Source: CAYVTM01 sp964454645 (GTDB lineage Bacteria; Bacteroidota; Bacteroidia; Sphingobacteriales; Sphingobacteriaceae). From it: a stretch of 64,000 bases of DNA. The stretch covers positions 1 to 64,000 of the forward strand of contig CAYVTM010000001.1 in assembly GCA_964454645.1 (NCBI GenBank). The letters run 5' to 3'. Under the pieces are notes generated by a model. The model ran no database searches. It was given only the letters and a program-made list of their open reading frames with translations, and was not told the origin of the DNA. This document shows, piece by piece, positions 9,301-17,251 of this stretch. Position numbers and translations under genes: made by a program. Every line of letters begins with the position of its first letter. Position 1 is the first letter of the stretch.

Positions 9301-9682
9301 CTATACCGTAACTTTATCGGTAACGAATGTGATCAGCGGCTGCTCTTCGGTAGAAACACAAACGATCGCAATAGTAGTAAGCGGTATCACAAATAATGAA
9401 GCTAAACAATTTAATTTATTGGCTTCACCTAATCCTTTTTCGGGTAATACAAAGATCACCTATACGCTTGACCGTGCATCGCGTGTATCATTGGAAATAT
9501 ATGACCTGCTGGGCAGAAAGCTGAATACATTGCTTCAGCCGGAAGAGCAGCAAGCAGGTATTTATACGTATGATTTTGATGCTATGAATACAAAAGCTCA
9601 GGGTCGTATATACCTGATCCGCCTTATAGTGGATGACACGTCTTCGGTGATAAGGGTCTTGGATTTATCGGAAACAGAGTAA
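3398..9682 (+). CDS. giant secreted beta-helix protein with Ig-like/PKD modules and T9SS sorting domain
   Basis: The 2094-residue product starts with a signal peptide (about 1-27, ending SSAKAA) and a CARDB-like domain (about 35-135). Two parallel beta-helix regions follow (about 145-590 and 750-1230), rich in NNxI/YNN turns and each closed by a GAYEF or GADEF segment. Then come a CARDB-like module, an Ig-like module (about 1347-1430), a carbohydrate-domain-like insert, three tandem 70-residue beta modules (about 1702-1907) and a PKD domain (about 1911-1997). The last 85 residues (SPNPFSGNTKITY to the end) form a type A T9SS sorting domain that directs export and surface attachment. Beta-helix proteins often bind or cleave polysaccharides, but I see no catalytic signature, so an adhesin or glycan-binding role is only inference. 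The gene is monocistronic and visibly richer in G+C than its neighbours. Confidence 0.9.
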   Translation: MKTSIKWLMLSAFLSIAYFNMSSAKAASGNDAGITGIINPGTQCPGYTDIYVNLKNFGPLPLTGLTVEWMVNGQIQAPYIFSGSLATDSSIQLGIGIYDLSGGVNYTIKAWTESPNNLTDVNPLNDTSSISNVLTLLSGNYTVGGTGANFSSVTELVTALSQGICGPVNIDLDSAAGPYSRLSLGIIPGASDLSPVVIRGNGSLIVHNAVSASRSYIMLNGSDYVTIEGFRIEVPESATYGYGIQVLKGNYNTIRNNTVNIPFSKTTNAFMGIVFNGTASGTTASGGTFNYNRVENNRISGGYYSVLIYGTTNNPSSATGNIFRMNKISDTYMYAFTSYNTNGLVVEYNEISRPSRNVNIQNVYGIYTNTTTCNARINGNKLHSFFPAGYTGTSAAYALAANSNKAPVGQENIWSNNVVYNMHTNGTIYGIYNSGSDGQLYFYNSINLDGTHGGATGVYGVYQTSAALNLTFYNNSISVSRSGGTGQKRGFYFNAAGSTIISDYNNIYVPNGAVGQFTSTVYTTLNDWRTVQNFDTYSISGDPQYNHSLNLIPQSGSPLINGGAWLQEVTEDISGNLRTAMPYIGAYEFNGDYSGPVISYHPVKNILSAASPYILTDAVTITDAAGVSGEADKSPRIYYKLSTHLNTFGDNTAATNGWKYTESASMQSPYTFTVDFTKLFGGIPVTGAEIEYFFVAQDSLGFVSASKAIFPAPPDSINLTATSFPVNGMPDKFRISEAISGTMLVGTGYPYTSLSSAGGAFQHINESYLSGDITIVVKSNTTETGANALNKWLETGAGNYSVKIIPDSTQIVKTLSGSYAGGLIRLQGLDNFYIDGSTEGSGNYLKFQNTYSSDLSATLQLISTAAQPLSKNIRISNTTLLAGSKESTTFNAAVYIGGEEIKRDAMGYGYGFENIRIENNTIQFAQHGIYVTGSAADTNKNIYIAGNTIGSGISAQSVGYAGIFINYTKGAKITGNHINNIRTDVMYVMATNYYTPKGIIVSQGTEHSRISNNRISGVRSAGIVGFGASGIEFHFADNDTLDNNMISGIGDIGNNTNNKSDLISGIRIKSDVGTLKVYYNSVYLSGSTNSASPLSAALYIDSAAVTGGLDIRNNTFSTGLEHKENDSAKTYTWYSAVPAAAYLSFDYNNFYASSSQGVLAYVSGDINTLTELRMQSLANQNSMNIDPLHISDSNLHAQGMSLYGRGLPLPGIHKDIDGELRDATSPCIGADEFQPLANDIMLVKLLHPGEVLCGMLIDSIVAVVHNMGSSAQNAFGLTALLSGAVSDSIHFNYTGTLAPNQRDTITIGYYNSTSGMGELIVNAYLSSASDMVAANDSAFATALMYAIPDVPVVSETDVTVCKGSSVSLSASSNASIQWYDAPTGGVLLSDSSTLMLPAVYAPATYYVQAGTDTKQKDELGADTVGSASYGGYYTLYTNFQLAFSVNRTSSIDSVTVYAYGGSNGTIVLRILNSSNTAVIYTRNIAVNVPAGTPQRLRLPVEYTLQPGNYRIDLTGTSTSVQLYRQTGAAVFPYASSNEAVVITAQMVSNFAMPDFYYYLYEWSITTDRPGCASLRIPVTVKTSTPSGAAIEAMQPFNGIVRSGTSAEPDEVCAGDTLTYAVSPPDGFDLADYGITWNLVNASVHTLGGGTPSGLADMNGRAFSYIVLPADRDSVLVFKASVHDISTGCDSEIVRYVKVSGIVTFSLGADVTICSGSTVLLQPSAQGVSYLWSTGDTTRTLQANTEGRYILAVFNASGCASYDTILVHIAGIPLVSLGADTLLCAGSVITLDAGNSATSYLWSTGDTTQYLSVTTDGSYSVAVTNSLGCHASDTIRVTFESLVINLGEDKEVCANETLVLDAANPGASYLWNTGAVSQTISITEAGTYSVIVTSARGCIVTDSVTIQHKAIPDAIFTAFVIDSSEVQRVQFNVNVKPSQIYSWNFGDPSSPSNTSQLPNPVHVFTAAGTYTVTLSVTNVISGCSSVETQTIAIVVSGITNNEAKQFNLLASPNPFSGNTKITYTLDRASRVSLEIYDLLGRKLNTLLQPEEQQAGIYTYDFDAMNTKAQGRIYLIRLIVDDTSSVIRVLDLSETE
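8501..9118 (+). repeat. three tandem Ig-like repeats inside the giant protein
   Basis: Units start at 8501, 8714 and 8918, giving spacings of 213 and 204 bases (71 and 68 residues). Each reads roughly LGxDxxxCxGxxxxLxA, then a YLWSTGD-type centre, then YSVxVxxxxGCxxxDTI. They share the frame and the paired cysteines but have diverged in DNA sequence, so this is an old protein-level duplication. Confidence 0.8.
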
Positions 9683-9715
9683 GGTAATTTTATAATGAAT
9701 GTTGAGTTATGTATG

Positions 9716-9737
9716 CCCGGCAGAAAGTTCTGCCGGG
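9716..9737. terminator. GC-rich hairpin after the giant gene
   Basis: CCCGGCAGAA and TTCTGCCGGG pair perfectly around a two-base centre, 33 bases past the stop codon. It is followed by TTATAC, not by a long T run; together with the next hairpin it probably ends the transcript. Confidence 0.6.
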
Positions 9738-9743
9738 TTATAC

Positions 9744-9778
9744 AACGGAAAAAGGGGCCTCAATCCCTTTTTTCCGTT
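9744..9778. terminator. second hairpin with A/T tracts, bidirectional terminator
   Basis: AACGGAAAAAGGG pairs with CCCTTTTTTCCGTT (one-base bulge) around a short loop. The A tract on one side and T tract on the other would let it serve both the giant gene and the convergent nuclease-like gene. Confidence 0.6.
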
Positions 9779-9876
9779 TATGGATAGCGTAGTTTTTTGT
9801 AGAAAGACCGGAAAATTGTTTTGACCAATTTCTGAAGAAAAACGAATGCCGGAAACAAGATCGCCGTATCTATAAT

Positions 9877-10695
9877 TTAATGGCACAGCGAATCTAATTC
9901 TTTGTAGATATTTTTTAAGCGTCCCTGGCTGCTCACTAACCGGTTCAGTTCATCCGTCTCTAATAGCTGCATACAAAGTATAATATCTTTTGATAATAAA
10001 ATATCTTTTTCCTGCTTCGTTAAAGTTGTCAGACAAGTAATAGGGTATAAGCGCGAAATATCGATTATATGCTTAAGGCTTCCTTTCTTCGGTTGATCCC
10101 AGGAAATGAGCTTAAGTCCGGCACATGTACCATACGTATACGCATCATCGGTATACCGGGTGTTTGTGATAATCCATCCCTCAAAATTGGGAATAGGATT
10201 TTTATCCAGAATATCTTTATACCGGGAGTTGATATACAGTGGAACCTTCACATCGCATTTGAGTGTAGGCAGATTATGAAACTTACATTCTACCATTAGA
10301 GTCTTCTCTTTACTTTTAGCATAAATATCTATTTCATGGCGTACACATTTACCCTCCACATATTCTCCGACTGTTGTAGCATATCCTTGCGATTGAATTA
10401 CAATTGAAACATATTTTTCGAAAACAAAGCCCGTAGGCCCCAGCTCTAAAATCCCTTGCTTTAATTTATATTTTGCCGCTGTTGCCCGCGAATGTTTTTT
10501 CAGCAGCTTAAAAGCTAGACGATAAATTTTATTGCTGGGATAACCTTCATATAGGTCTTGTTCTACTTGTTTAATAATCTCTTCGGCTATTTCTTCCGTA
10601 GCTCCGGAATTTAACAGCGACTTCTTCAACTGTTCATGAGAAAAAACACTTTGTTCCCCACTCGACTTTTGTATAAGATATTGCTTATCTTTCAT
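9877..10695 (-). CDS. ATP-cone domain fused to a restriction-endonuclease-like (Mrr-type) domain
   Basis: The 272-residue form (ATG at 10695) starts MKDKQYLIQKSSGEQ and carries an ATP-cone over about residues 3-90, the small nucleotide-binding domain known from ribonucleotide reductases and NrdR. A PD-(D/E)xK nuclease-like domain follows (about 95-190), with GFVFEKYVSIVIQSQGY, HEIDIYA and VECKF carrying the Glu, Asp and Glu-x-Lys of that fold. The C-terminal 60 residues are helical. A longer start at 10746 would leave only 22 bases to the divergent gene, so I prefer 10695. ATP-cone/Mrr fusions exist as a known architecture with unclear role. Nucleotide-gated cleavage of DNA or a part in repair or defence is inference. 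Confidence 0.75.
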   Translation of the reverse strand: MKDKQYLIQKSSGEQSVFSHEQLKKSLLNSGATEEIAEEIIKQVEQDLYEGYPSNKIYRLAFKLLKKHSRATAAKYKLKQGILELGPTGFVFEKYVSIVIQSQGYATTVGEYVEGKCVRHEIDIYAKSKEKTLMVECKFHNLPTLKCDVKVPLYINSRYKDILDKNPIPNFEGWIITNTRYTDDAYTYGTCAGLKLISWDQPKKGSLKHIIDISRLYPITCLTTLTKQEKDILLSKDIILCMQLLETDELNRLVSSQGRLKNIYKELDSLCH

Positions 10696-10768
10696 AGACC
10701 ATAGAATTGATTCAAATGATAACATTCTAAAATGGAATATCCACACGTAAATATAAATTTTATTTCTA

Positions 10769-12190
10769 ATGATATATGATAATACACAACTCGAATTTCA
10801 TGGTGCTGCCCGTGAGGTAACGGGTAGTAAGCATTTAATCCGTACTCCTCAGGGGAAAAAAATATTGTTGGATTGCGGGTTGATTCAATCGGGAGGAGAG
10901 GAAGGGGAACGAAGAAACCGGTTGTTTAGTTTTGATCCTGCCGGGATTGATTTATTAATCCTTTCGCATGCACATATCGATCATTCGGGAAATATACCTA
11001 ATCTTGTGAAGCAGGGATTCCGCGGAACCATATTCACAACAGCTGCCACCGCGGACCTTCTGGATGTAATGCTAAAGGACAGTGCCCGTATCCAGGAAGA
11101 TGAGGTTGCTTTCATCAATAAAAAAAGGAAAGCGGAAGGCCGTAAATTACTTGATCCTTTATATACCTACGAAGATGTGCTGGTGGTTTTGGAAATGATA
11201 CAAACGCTGGATGTTGATCGACCCTATCGTGTTGATGATGAAGTTTCCGTCTTGCTTACTGATACCGGCCATATTTTAGGAAGTGTAGCCATTAATCTTA
11301 CCATCACTAAAGATAATGTTCAACAAAAAATATTTTTTTCGGGTGATGTGGGCCGGTACTCCGACCGTATTCTTACTGCTCCGCAAGAGTTTCCGCAGGC
11401 CGATTACATCATTCTCGAATCCACTTACGGAAACCGTTTGCATGATGATACGGAAAATGCAGAACAAAAATTATTAGCCATTATTCAAAAAGCATGCGTT
11501 GAGAATAAAGGCAAATTATTAATCCCCGCTTTTAGTTTAGGGCGTACACAGGAAATTGTGTATGCTATGGATCGTATGCGTAGTGAAGGGCGCTTGCCTG
11601 ATATTGATGTGTATGTGGATAGTCCGCTTGCTATTGCAGCAACAAAAGTCATGCGCAGGCATACCGGTTTTTTTAATCAGGAAATTCTGGATTATATGCA
11701 TCGGGATCCCGACCCCTTCGGGTTCGCAAATTTAAAATACACACAGTCGGTTAAAGACTCACAGGCAATCAATCAACGCGATGAAGCATGTGTAATTATT
11801 GCTTCCTCCGGGATGATGGAAGCCGGGCGTATTAAACATCATCTTACAAAATACATAGAAGATGAAAAAAATACGGTTCTGATTGTTGGCTATTGTGCAC
11901 CTGAGACCTTAGGCGGTAAAATATTAGCCGGAGAAAAAAATGTACGCATCTACGGAGATTATTACCAGGTGAAAGCGAATGTAGAAGTGATCAGTTCATA
12001 CAGCGCTCATGCCGATTATGGGGAACTGATGCGCTTTCTTTCCTGCCAGGATCCGAAAAAAGTGAAAAGCCTTTTTCTCGTTCATGGGAATTTGGATGCA
12101 CAGGAATATTTTGCAGAACGATTAAACGAACGTGGATTTGAGAATGTACAAATACCTTCCTTAACTGCAACTTATCAATTGGAATTATAG
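10769..12190 (+). CDS. metallo-beta-lactamase/beta-CASP family hydrolase, probable RNase
   Basis: The 473-residue protein has the metal-binding motif HAHIDHSG (67-74), the later metal ligands in DTGHILGS and FSGDVGR, and the beta-CASP insert with LESTYGNR, PAFSLGRTQE and SSGMMEAGR. The final metal motif is in SYSAHADYGEL near the C terminus. This arrangement matches bacterial and archaeal relatives of CPSF-73 that act as zinc-dependent ribonucleases, usually annotated as RNA exonuclease-like MBL-fold hydrolases. The product is probably cytoplasmic. It diverges from the ATP-cone nuclease gene with 73 bases between starts and converges on icmF. Which RNA it handles cannot be told from sequence. 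Confidence 0.88.
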   Translation: MIYDNTQLEFHGAAREVTGSKHLIRTPQGKKILLDCGLIQSGGEEGERRNRLFSFDPAGIDLLILSHAHIDHSGNIPNLVKQGFRGTIFTTAATADLLDVMLKDSARIQEDEVAFINKKRKAEGRKLLDPLYTYEDVLVVLEMIQTLDVDRPYRVDDEVSVLLTDTGHILGSVAINLTITKDNVQQKIFFSGDVGRYSDRILTAPQEFPQADYIILESTYGNRLHDDTENAEQKLLAIIQKACVENKGKLLIPAFSLGRTQEIVYAMDRMRSEGRLPDIDVYVDSPLAIAATKVMRRHTGFFNQEILDYMHRDPDPFGFANLKYTQSVKDSQAINQRDEACVIIASSGMMEAGRIKHHLTKYIEDEKNTVLIVGYCAPETLGGKILAGEKNVRIYGDYYQVKANVEVISSYSAHADYGELMRFLSCQDPKKVKSLFLVHGNLDAQEYFAERLNERGFENVQIPSLTATYQLEL

Positions 12191-12268
12191 CCCTTTGAAT
12201 ATATATTGATAGATATTTATTCTATTTGTTCAGATGCTTAGCCATTCTTTACTGTTGCTTTCGTATAA

Positions 12269-15200
12269 CTACATATTCCTTCTATACTGCCCGCCAACCT
12301 CGTATAAGGCATTCGAGATCTGTCCGATCGAACAAACTTTACACACTTCCATTAATTCCTTAAAGATATTCTGGTTATTAACCGCTGCTTTTTTCAAATG
12401 CATCAACAGTTCATCCGCTACATCTTTGTTTCTTTCCTGAAAAGCATGAAGCGCTGCAATCTGGTATTGTTTCTCTTCTTCGGTGGCACGTATAACTTCG
12501 GATGGAACAATAGTCGGAGATCCGTTTTTATTCAGAAACATATTTACTCCAACGATCGGGAATTCTCCGTTGTGTTTCAGGGTTTCATAATACAAGGACT
12601 CTTCCTGGATTTTCCCGCGCTGATACATGGTCTCCATAGCTCCTAATACACCCCCCCTGTCGGAGATCCGTTTGAACTCTTCCAACACAGCCGCTTCGAC
12701 CAAATCAGTCAGCTCTTCAATAATAAACGAACCTTGTAAGGGGTTTTCATTTTTTGCAAGTCCCAGCTCGCGATTAATAATTAATTGAATCGCCATGGCT
12801 CTGCGTACCGATTCTTCGGTAGGTGTAGTGATGGCTTCGTCGTAAGCATTGGTATGTAAGGAATTACAATTATCGTAAATCGCATACAATGCCTGAAGGG
12901 TTGTACGTATATCGTTGAAATCAATTTCCTGTGCATGTAAAGAACGGCCGGAGGTTTGAATATGGTATTTTAGTTTTTGTGAACGATCATTTCCTTTATA
13001 CTTTGTTTTAATGGCCTTCGCCCAGATCCTGCGGGCTACTCTGCCAATTACAGAGTATTCGGGATCGATACCATTCGAAAAGAAGAAAGATAAGTTAGGC
13101 GCGAAATCATCGATATGCATACCCCGGCTTAAATAATATTCGACAAAGGTAAATCCGTTGCTTAGGGTAAATGCTAATTGTGAAATAGGATTTGCGCCTG
13201 CTTCGGCAATATGATATCCGGAGATAGAAACCGAATAAAAATTTCTCACTTTATTCTGAATGAAATATTGCTGTATATCACCCATCATACGTAAGGCAAA
13301 TTCGGTAGAGAAGATGCAGGTGTTTTGTGCCTGGTCTTCTTTTAGAATATCTGCCTGAACGGTTCCGCGTACCGTAGCGATTGCCCTTGTCTTAATAGTT
13401 TCGTAAACATCCTTCGGTAAAACCTGATCTCCTGTAACACCTAATAGCATAAGGCCTAAGCCGTCATTTCCTTCCGGTAAGTTTCCGTTGTAAACAGGTC
13501 TTTTCAGTTTTTTAACCTTATATATAGTATCGATTTTTGCTTCAACTTCTTTTTCCAGCTTATGTTCTTTAATATACAATTCGCATTGCTGATCGATAGC
13601 GGCATTCATGAAAAATCCAAGCATCATGGGAGCCGGGCCATTTATCGTCATGGATACCGAAGTGCTCGGATCACATAAATTAAATCCTGAATATAATTTT
13701 TTGGCATCGTCTAAAGTGGCAACACTTACTCCCGAATTTCCTATTTTACCATAGATATCCGGACGTGTATGAGGATCTTCCCCATATAAGGTTACCGAAT
13801 CGAAAGCCGTTGATAAACGTTTGGCAGGCATCCCCAGCGATACATAATGAAAACGCTTGTTGGTACGCTCCGGACCGCCTTCTCCCGCGAACATACGGGT
13901 AGGGTCTTCTCCATCTCTCTTTAAAGGAAAGACTCCGGCAGCATAAGGAAATTCTCCCGGAACATTTTCATTTAATAACCAATTTAAAATATCCCCCCAT
14001 GCTTCGTATTGCGGTAAGGAAATTTTAGGGACGCGGATTTTCGATAAAGAAGTATAATATAAATCTTGTCTGATTTCCTTATCACGAACTTTATAGACAA
14101 ACTGATCTTGCGTATAAATACGTTTTGTTTCCGGCCACTCTTTCAGTAATCGTTTACATTCTCCCGCTAAACTTTCTTCAAGCTCGTTATATAATTTTTT
14201 TAATTGATCAACAGTCCCCACATCTTTATGAGAGGATTGCAGTAATTCGATCGTACCATCCAACTGGTACATACGTTGTGCAATTGCCGATTGCTCTTTT
14301 ACCCATTCTTTATAATGTTGATTGGCTTCTGCAATCTCTGCCAGGTAACGTGAACGGTCGGGAGGAATGATATAAATTTTCTCGGATTGATCTTGGGTCA
14401 ATTCAGAATTCGCTTTGAATATTATTCCGGTTTTTTCTCCAATAGTATTCATTAATGCCCGGTACAGGTTATTCATCCCGGGATCGTTAAACTGCGATGC
14501 CATGGTTCCGAATACCGGAATCTGATCATCGCTTAAATCGAATTTCTGATGATTGCGCTTGTATTGTTTCTTTACGTCACGTAAGGCATCTAAAGCGCCC
14601 CGTTTATCAAACTTATTGATAGCAACCAGATCGGCGAAGTCGAGCATATCGATCTTTTCCAATTGTGTTGCTGCTCCGAATTCCGGAGTCATGACATATA
14701 GAGAAACATCGCAATGCTCGGTAATTTCGGTATCCGACTGGCCGATCCCGGATGTTTCTACAATTACTAAATCGTAAGCGGCAGCTTTACAGATATCGAT
14801 TGCTTCCTGAACATATTTCGATAAGGCCAAATTTGCCTGACGGGTAGCCAGAGAGCGCATATATACACGAGGATTGTTGATGGCATTCATGCGAATACGA
14901 TCTCCTAACAAAGCCCCGCCTGTTTTACGTTTCGAAGGATCTACAGAAATGATGGCAATGGTTTTGTCGGTGTATTCATGGATGTAACGACGCACCAGTT
15001 CATCTACTAATGAAGATTTCCCGGCACCGCCCGTACCCGTAATTCCCACTACCGGAATTTTTCGGGTTTGAATTAATTTTTGTATTTCCTGTAAAAATTT
15101 TTCTGCTTCTTCCGGAAAGTTTTCTGCTACTGTTATCGCATGTGCGATTTTAGCGGGATCCTTTCGGGTGATTTGTTTAAGCTCGCCGTTCAATGAATTC

Positions 15201-15643
15201 TTTGTAAGAAAATCGCATTGTTTTAACATCTCGTTAATCATTCCCTGTAAGCCCAGTTTACGGCCATCGTCAGGAGAAAAGATACGCGCAATACCATAGT
15301 TTTGTAATTCTTCAATCTCCGACGGAAGGATTACACCGCCGCCGCCACCAAATATTTTAATATGTCCGGCTCCCTTTTCCTTCAATAAATCATACATATA
15401 TTTAAAGTACTCATTGTGCCCGCCCTGATAAGAGGTCATTGCAATACCCTGTACATCTTCCTGTATTGCACAGTTCACTACTTCTTCTACCGAACGGTTA
15501 TGACCCAGATGGATGACCTCAGCTCCCGATGCCTGCAGGATTCTACGCATGATATTAATGGTAGCATCGTGACCATCGAATAAGGAAGCAGCAGTTACAA
15601 ATCGTATTTTATGTCTGGGTTTATAAACTTCAATTGTTTCCAT
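12269..15643 (-). CDS. icmF: fused isobutyryl-CoA mutase (IcmF)
   Basis: At 1124 residues this has the complete IcmF layout. An N-terminal B12-binding domain carries DGHDA (Asp23 and axial-ligand candidate His25). A MeaB/ArgK-type G-protein chaperone follows, with P-loop GTGGAGKSS at about 203-211 and NKFDKRGA as the base-recognition region. The methylmalonyl-CoA-mutase-type TIM barrel spans about 545-1090, with GVFPLKR and DPTRMFAGEGGPERTN. IcmF interconverts isobutyryl-CoA and n-butyryl-CoA (and often pivalyl/isovaleryl-CoA) using adenosylcobalamin, with the G domain loading and protecting the cofactor. The gene stands alone, convergent with the beta-CASP gene and divergent from the sigma factor gene. 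I see no cobalamin riboswitch upstream. Confidence 0.95.
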   Translation of the reverse strand: METIEVYKPRHKIRFVTAASLFDGHDATINIMRRILQASGAEVIHLGHNRSVEEVVNCAIQEDVQGIAMTSYQGGHNEYFKYMYDLLKEKGAGHIKIFGGGGGVILPSEIEELQNYGIARIFSPDDGRKLGLQGMINEMLKQCDFLTKNSLNGELKQITRKDPAKIAHAITVAENFPEEAEKFLQEIQKLIQTRKIPVVGITGTGGAGKSSLVDELVRRYIHEYTDKTIAIISVDPSKRKTGGALLGDRIRMNAINNPRVYMRSLATRQANLALSKYVQEAIDICKAAAYDLVIVETSGIGQSDTEITEHCDVSLYVMTPEFGAATQLEKIDMLDFADLVAINKFDKRGALDALRDVKKQYKRNHQKFDLSDDQIPVFGTMASQFNDPGMNNLYRALMNTIGEKTGIIFKANSELTQDQSEKIYIIPPDRSRYLAEIAEANQHYKEWVKEQSAIAQRMYQLDGTIELLQSSHKDVGTVDQLKKLYNELEESLAGECKRLLKEWPETKRIYTQDQFVYKVRDKEIRQDLYYTSLSKIRVPKISLPQYEAWGDILNWLLNENVPGEFPYAAGVFPLKRDGEDPTRMFAGEGGPERTNKRFHYVSLGMPAKRLSTAFDSVTLYGEDPHTRPDIYGKIGNSGVSVATLDDAKKLYSGFNLCDPSTSVSMTINGPAPMMLGFFMNAAIDQQCELYIKEHKLEKEVEAKIDTIYKVKKLKRPVYNGNLPEGNDGLGLMLLGVTGDQVLPKDVYETIKTRAIATVRGTVQADILKEDQAQNTCIFSTEFALRMMGDIQQYFIQNKVRNFYSVSISGYHIAEAGANPISQLAFTLSNGFTFVEYYLSRGMHIDDFAPNLSFFFSNGIDPEYSVIGRVARRIWAKAIKTKYKGNDRSQKLKYHIQTSGRSLHAQEIDFNDIRTTLQALYAIYDNCNSLHTNAYDEAITTPTEESVRRAMAIQLIINRELGLAKNENPLQGSFIIEELTDLVEAAVLEEFKRISDRGGVLGAMETMYQRGKIQEESLYYETLKHNGEFPIVGVNMFLNKNGSPTIVPSEVIRATEEEKQYQIAALHAFQERNKDVADELLMHLKKAAVNNQNIFKELMEVCKVCSIGQISNALYEVGGQYRRNM

Positions 15644-15829
15644 GGATTGAGATTATTAAATTACGTGGACAAATGTAACAAAAAATAGCGCTTTAATATT
15701 CCGGTAAAGCCCTTGATGGGCTCGTTTTGAAGATTCAATTTCAATTATTTGTACGAAGGAATACCAATTAATAAAATTTATTTTGTTGTAAATCAGTAAT
15801 ATATAAGCTAATTTAAAAGAAATATAAGA

Positions 15830-15860
15830 AGGATGCAACCAAACCCGGACATCCTGCATC
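15830..15860 (+). promoter_or_regulatory. two overlapping, mutually exclusive 6-base hairpins before the sigma gene
   Basis: AGGATG (15830-15835) can pair with CATCCT (15850-15855), or GATGCA (15832-15837) with TGCATC (15855-15860); the two pairings share bases, so only one can form. They sit 11-40 bases before the sigma factor start codon. The stems are short, and this may be chance. Confidence 0.25.
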
Positions 15861-15870
15861 TTGGGTATAA

Positions 15871-16446
15871 ATGGCTTTAAGCTTGGAACATAAACTAACT
15901 GAACAGGAACTGATTGAAGGATGTAAATCCGGCAATCGTAAAGCTCAGGAATTGGTGTACAGAAAGTATACTCCAAAGATGTTGGGAGTATGTATGCGTT
16001 ATGCGAAAGACCGGTTTGAAGCAGAAGATATTTTACAGGTAGCGTTTATAAAAATTTTTGAAAAGATAAAAAATTTTCGTTCGGAAGGTTCTTTCGAAGG
16101 ATGGATACGAAGAATCATGGTTCATACATCGATCGAATTTTATCGGAAAAATGCAAGGATGTATCCGGTAGTGGATATAGATAATGTGCAGGAACATTCG
16201 GTAGCAGAAAATCAGCTGAACAGATTAAACATGAATGACCTGATGAACGCAATCAAAAGTTTATCTCCGGGATACCGGATGGTTTTTAATATGTATGCGA
16301 TCGAGGGATATTCACATAAGGAAATCGCACAGGAATTAGGGATCAATGAGGGTACATCGAAATCGCAACTGGCCCGGGCGAGAGTAATATTACAAGATTA
16401 TATTAACAAAATGGAGGGTAGAAAAAATGAAGCAATCGGAAACTAA
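15871..16446 (+). CDS. ECF-type RNA polymerase sigma factor
   Basis: This 191-residue protein has only regions 2 and 4 of sigma-70, as extracytoplasmic-function sigma factors do. Region 2 spans about 12-85 (AQELVYRKYTPKMLGVCMRY, then DRFEAEDILQVAFIKIFEKI and EGWIRRIMVHTSIEF). Region 4 spans about 125-180 (SLSPGYRMVFNMYAIEGYSH, then KEIAQELGINEGTSKSQLAR). Such factors direct RNA polymerase to a small regulon and are normally held by an anti-sigma factor. The next gene overlaps its last 20 bases and encodes a membrane protein of anti-sigma type, which supports that reading. The 227 bases upstream hold no other gene. Confidence 0.93.
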   Translation: MALSLEHKLTEQELIEGCKSGNRKAQELVYRKYTPKMLGVCMRYAKDRFEAEDILQVAFIKIFEKIKNFRSEGSFEGWIRRIMVHTSIEFYRKNARMYPVVDIDNVQEHSVAENQLNRLNMNDLMNAIKSLSPGYRMVFNMYAIEGYSHKEIAQELGINEGTSKSQLARARVILQDYINKMEGRKNEAIGN

Positions 16447-17218
16447 TTATTTAGACAAGCACTTTGCACAGGTATTTGAAGATTTTGAAGCGGAACCTTC
16501 AAATACCGTCTGGATGAATGTGGAGAAAGAACTCGACAGAAACCGGAAGTTTGTCCGCAACAGTTGGATTACCCGTTTATCCATTGCTGCCTCGATTGTT
16601 TTGTGTGTTGCTTTTGGAATCTATTTCTTCAGTGAAGACACAGGTGATATGAAAATCGCTAAGGAAATCAATAATAATACTTCCGAAAAAAGTATTGCTA
16701 AGAATCCTGGTAAAGTTCTGTCCAACGAAAAAATAAATAATACACAATTAGCGGATGTTGTTGAAATAATTTCTAAACCTTCTAAGGCAGAAAAGAAACC
16801 AAAAACAAATACAGTTCAGCCGACACCCAATAGTGGAACTCCCGAAAGCAGAAAACAAGTTCTTCCTGTAGAACAGAATAAAGTTGCTAATGAAACTGAA
16901 CGGACTCTTTTCAATCAAGTGGCTCAAGCAAAAGAAGAGTTACCTGTGGATACGGAACATAATGAACGAACAAACATACAAAGCGAAGTCCCCTTTACGG
17001 AATTAGCAACGATCAATGCCCAACAAGCTATCGGAGTTAAACGCGAGATCAATACAGTAGCATCAGCCGTGAATTATCTTTCGGAGCGTATATCGGGTGA
17101 TAAAGCAAGTTTAATCGCTATCAATAACGAAGCAGATGAATTTGGGGCTGTCCGAAAAAGCTATCAGATCGATTTGGGCTTTGTAAAATTAACACGAATC
17201 AGGAATACGAATAACTAA
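16427..17218 (+). CDS. single-pass membrane protein, probable anti-sigma factor
   Basis: The 263-residue product has a cytoplasmic N-terminal part with VWMNVEKELDRNRKFVRNSW, one membrane helix at about residues 48-67 (LSIAASIVLCVAFGIYFF), and a long low-complexity region rich in Lys, Glu, Asn and Thr that would lie in the periplasm. Its start overlaps the sigma factor gene by 20 bases, so the two are translationally coupled. That arrangement and topology are typical of Bacteroidota anti-sigma factors. I see no zinc-binding HxxxCxxC motif, so this is not a ZAS-type anti-sigma factor, and the role rests on context. Confidence 0.65.
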   Translation: MKQSETNYLDKHFAQVFEDFEAEPSNTVWMNVEKELDRNRKFVRNSWITRLSIAASIVLCVAFGIYFFSEDTGDMKIAKEINNNTSEKSIAKNPGKVLSNEKINNTQLADVVEIISKPSKAEKKPKTNTVQPTPNSGTPESRKQVLPVEQNKVANETERTLFNQVAQAKEELPVDTEHNERTNIQSEVPFTELATINAQQAIGVKREINTVASAVNYLSERISGDKASLIAINNEADEFGAVRKSYQIDLGFVKLTRIRNTNN

Positions 17219-17251
17219 CATAAATTTTAAAATATTATAAAATCAAATACG

